From Eubacterium sp. CAG:180 (GTDB taxonomy: Bacteria > Bacillota > Clostridia > Oscillospirales > Acutalibacteraceae), in NCBI GenBank assembly GCA_000432435.1, contig HF993132.1, forward strand, positions 105,339 to 130,525: a stretch of 25,187 bases of DNA, given 5' to 3'. Each line of letters starts with the position of its first letter. Position 1 is the first letter of the stretch. This document shows, piece by piece, positions 23,696-25,187 of the stretch. The notes beneath the pieces are model-generated. The model ran no database searches. It was given only the letters and a program-made list of their open reading frames with translations, and had not been told where the DNA came from. A program made the translations under genes and the position numbers.

Positions 23696-24505
23696 ATGAA
23701 CACGATTTTATTGGCTGTTATCCTTGTTGCGGGCATAGGTCTTATATGCGGACTCGGTCTTGCCGTGGCGAGCATAGTTATGGCTGTTCCGAAGGATGAA
23801 ACCGCCGAAAAAATAAGAGAATGTCTCCCCGGTGCAAACTGCGGCGCGTGCGGCTTTTCGGGCTGCGACGGTTATGCCGCGGCACTTTCGGAGGGCAAGA
23901 CAAAAGAGACTAATCTCTGCGCTCCGGGCGGAGCCGATGCTGCCAAAGGTGTAGCTGCGGTGCTCGGCGTGGAGGCAGGCGACATAAAGCCGATGGCGGC
24001 GTTTGTTCACTGCAACGGAACCCACGAAAACAGTAAACTCAAGCTTAACTATGAGGGGCAGAGAAGCTGCAAAATGGCAAATCAGCTCTTCGGAGGACCC
24101 AAGGACTGCGTATACGGCTGCATAGGCTACGGCGATTGCGTAAACGTCTGCGAGTACGGCGCAATAAGCATTTGCGACGGCGTCGCGAGAGTTGATCCGC
24201 TTCTTTGCAGAGCTTGTAAAAAATGCATAAATACCTGCCCTAAGGGGCTTATCGAGCTTTTACCGCTGTACGAAAAAAAGGCTGCGGTAACCTGTAAAAA
24301 TCACAACAAGGGCGCATTCACAAGAAAAGAATGCAAGGTCGGCTGCATAGGCTGTATGAAGTGCCAAAAGGTTTGCCCCGTAGGCGCGGTTACAGTTGAA
24401 AACAACACGGCGCACGTGGATTACGATAAGTGTGTCGGCTGCGGAAAGTGTGCCGCAGGCTGCCCGACAGGCGCAATACATATAGTTACGCTCGGAAAAT
24501 CATAA
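23696..24505 (+). CDS. rnfB: Rnf electron transport complex subunit B (ferredoxin-side iron-sulphur subunit)
   Basis: The protein has 269 residues. An N-terminal membrane helix (about 5-30) anchors a cytoplasmic chain of iron-sulphur clusters that takes electrons from reduced ferredoxin. Clusters in order: the RnfB-specific site CLPGANCGACGFSGC (about 43-57), then CVYGCIGYGDCVNVC with CRACKKCINTCP, then CIGCMKCQKVCP and CVGCGKCAAGCP near the C-terminus, so about five 4Fe-4S centres by motif count. AAGGGGGG precedes the ATG. It is the last rnf gene, and its stop is 19 bases before the fucosidase start with no terminator between. Confidence 0.97.
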   Translation: MNTILLAVILVAGIGLICGLGLAVASIVMAVPKDETAEKIRECLPGANCGACGFSGCDGYAAALSEGKTKETNLCAPGGADAAKGVAAVLGVEAGDIKPMAAFVHCNGTHENSKLKLNYEGQRSCKMANQLFGGPKDCVYGCIGYGDCVNVCEYGAISICDGVARVDPLLCRACKKCINTCPKGLIELLPLYEKKAAVTCKNHNKGAFTRKECKVGCIGCMKCQKVCPVGAVTVENNTAHVDYDKCVGCGKCAAGCPTGAIHIVTLGKS

Positions 24506-24524
24506 TCATCGGAAGGATATCTTA

Positions 24525-25187
24525 ATGCAGGATTTTGAAAAAGCTGCCGGTATAGTCCCGGAGGAAAGACAGTTAAAGTGGCAAAAAACCGAATTTTACG
24601 CTTTTTGCCATTTCGGAATGAATACGTTTACTGGTAAAGAATGGGGCGACGGCAAAACGCCGCCCGAGGTTTTCAATCCCACCGATTTTGACGCCGAACA
24701 ATGGGCAATGTCGGTAAAGAGCGCCGGGATGAAGGCGCTGATATTAACCTGCAAGCATCATGACGGTTTTTGCCTTTGGCCGTCCGAGTACACGGACTAT
24801 TCCGTTAAGAACAGCCCGTTTAAAGACGGAAACGGCGACATTGTAAAGGAGGTCGCAGAGGCTTGCCGCAAGTATTCTCTCGGCTTCGGTGTGTATCTGT
24901 CCCCGTGGGACAGACACGAAAAAACCTACGGCAGCGGAGCCGCATATAATACTTATTACAAAAACCAGCTCCGTGAGCTTCTTACAAACTACGGCGACAT
25001 CTTTTGCGTGTGGCTTGACGGCGCGTGCGGCGAGGGCCCTAACGGTAAGGTTCAGAAATACGATTGGAACGGTTACTATGCTCTTGTCCGAGAGCTTCAG
25101 CCGAATGCGGTTATCTGCGTCAGCGGACCCGATGTTCGCTGGATAGGCAACGAAGCGGGCGTGTGCCGCTCATCCGAGTGGAGCGTC
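24525..25187 (+). CDS. Alpha-L-fucosidase, GH29 (partial, continues beyond window)
   Basis: The first 221 codons are present and the frame is open to the window end. GH29 enzymes release L-fucose from host glycans such as mucin. Recognisable parts are FYAFCHFGMNTFTGKEWG near the N-terminus, the LTCKHHDGFCLWPS segment with the conserved His pair, the KEVAEACRKYSLGFGVYLSPWD strand, and FCVWLDGACGEG, whose Asp is in the place of the catalytic nucleophile. No signal peptide is seen, so the enzyme is probably cytoplasmic. GGAAGGAT lies before the ATG. It follows rnfB by 19 bases, so it may be on the same transcript. Confidence 0.9.
   Translation, partial: MQDFEKAAGIVPEERQLKWQKTEFYAFCHFGMNTFTGKEWGDGKTPPEVFNPTDFDAEQWAMSVKSAGMKALILTCKHHDGFCLWPSEYTDYSVKNSPFKDGNGDIVKEVAEACRKYSLGFGVYLSPWDRHEKTYGSGAAYNTYYKNQLRELLTNYGDIFCVWLDGACGEGPNGKVQKYDWNGYYALVRELQPNAVICVSGPDVRWIGNEAGVCRSSEWSV

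Noticed and set aside
17509..24505. Na+-NQR instead of Rnf
   Set aside because: RnfB and RnfC with their iron-sulphur motifs are present and NqrA and NqrF are absent.

Overview
This window looks like a chromosomal segment of a strictly anaerobic Firmicute of class Clostridia, probably a gut Oscillospirales/Ruminococcaceae-type organism. That placement is an inference. It rests on the Rnf cluster layout (apbE, NusG-II, Gx transporter, rnfCDGEAB), strong AGGAGG ribosome binding sites with several TTG starts, heavy use of ATA and AGA codons, a GH29 fucosidase and an oleate hydratase. No RNA genes, CRISPR array, insertion sequence or integrase were seen, and no gene-free stretch exceeds about 300 bases.

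Layout. (1) 1-4825, plus strand: the 3' end of rlmB; a 1037-residue membrane protein with a long disordered N-terminus and a P-type-ATPase-like C-terminus that has lost its catalytic motifs; an MgtC/SapB protein; and a TetR-type regulator, closed by a strong terminator. (2) 4919-6867, plus strand: oleate hydratase with its own promoter and an operator-like repeat over the -10 box, ending in a terminator that can work in both directions. (3) 6876-12934, minus strand: an eight-gene phage head and DNA-packaging cassette (small terminase, large terminase, portal, prohead protease fused to a scaffold-like tail, major capsid, and three small neck or head-completion proteins). It has no tail, lysis, integration, replication or regulatory genes. 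(4) 13061-17313, plus strand: a MarR repressor overlapping two ABC exporter half-transporters that look like a heterodimer with one degenerate ATP site, behind a promoter filled with MarR-like half-sites. (5) 17435-24505, plus strand: the complete Rnf operon and its accessory genes, apbE - NusG-II - Gx transporter - rnfC - rnfD - rnfG - rnfE - rnfA - rnfB. (6) 24525 to the window end: the start of a GH29 alpha-L-fucosidase.

How the genes work together. The Rnf complex couples ferredoxin oxidation and NAD reduction to ion pumping, and ApbE attaches FMN to RnfD and RnfG. The TetR regulator probably senses a fatty acid or similar ligand and controls oleate hydratase. The MarR-ABC unit is a typical self-regulated drug or toxic-compound exporter. 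The two most unusual items are the capsid and packaging cassette standing alone between host operons, and the catalytically dead P-type-ATPase-like protein encoded beside MgtC.
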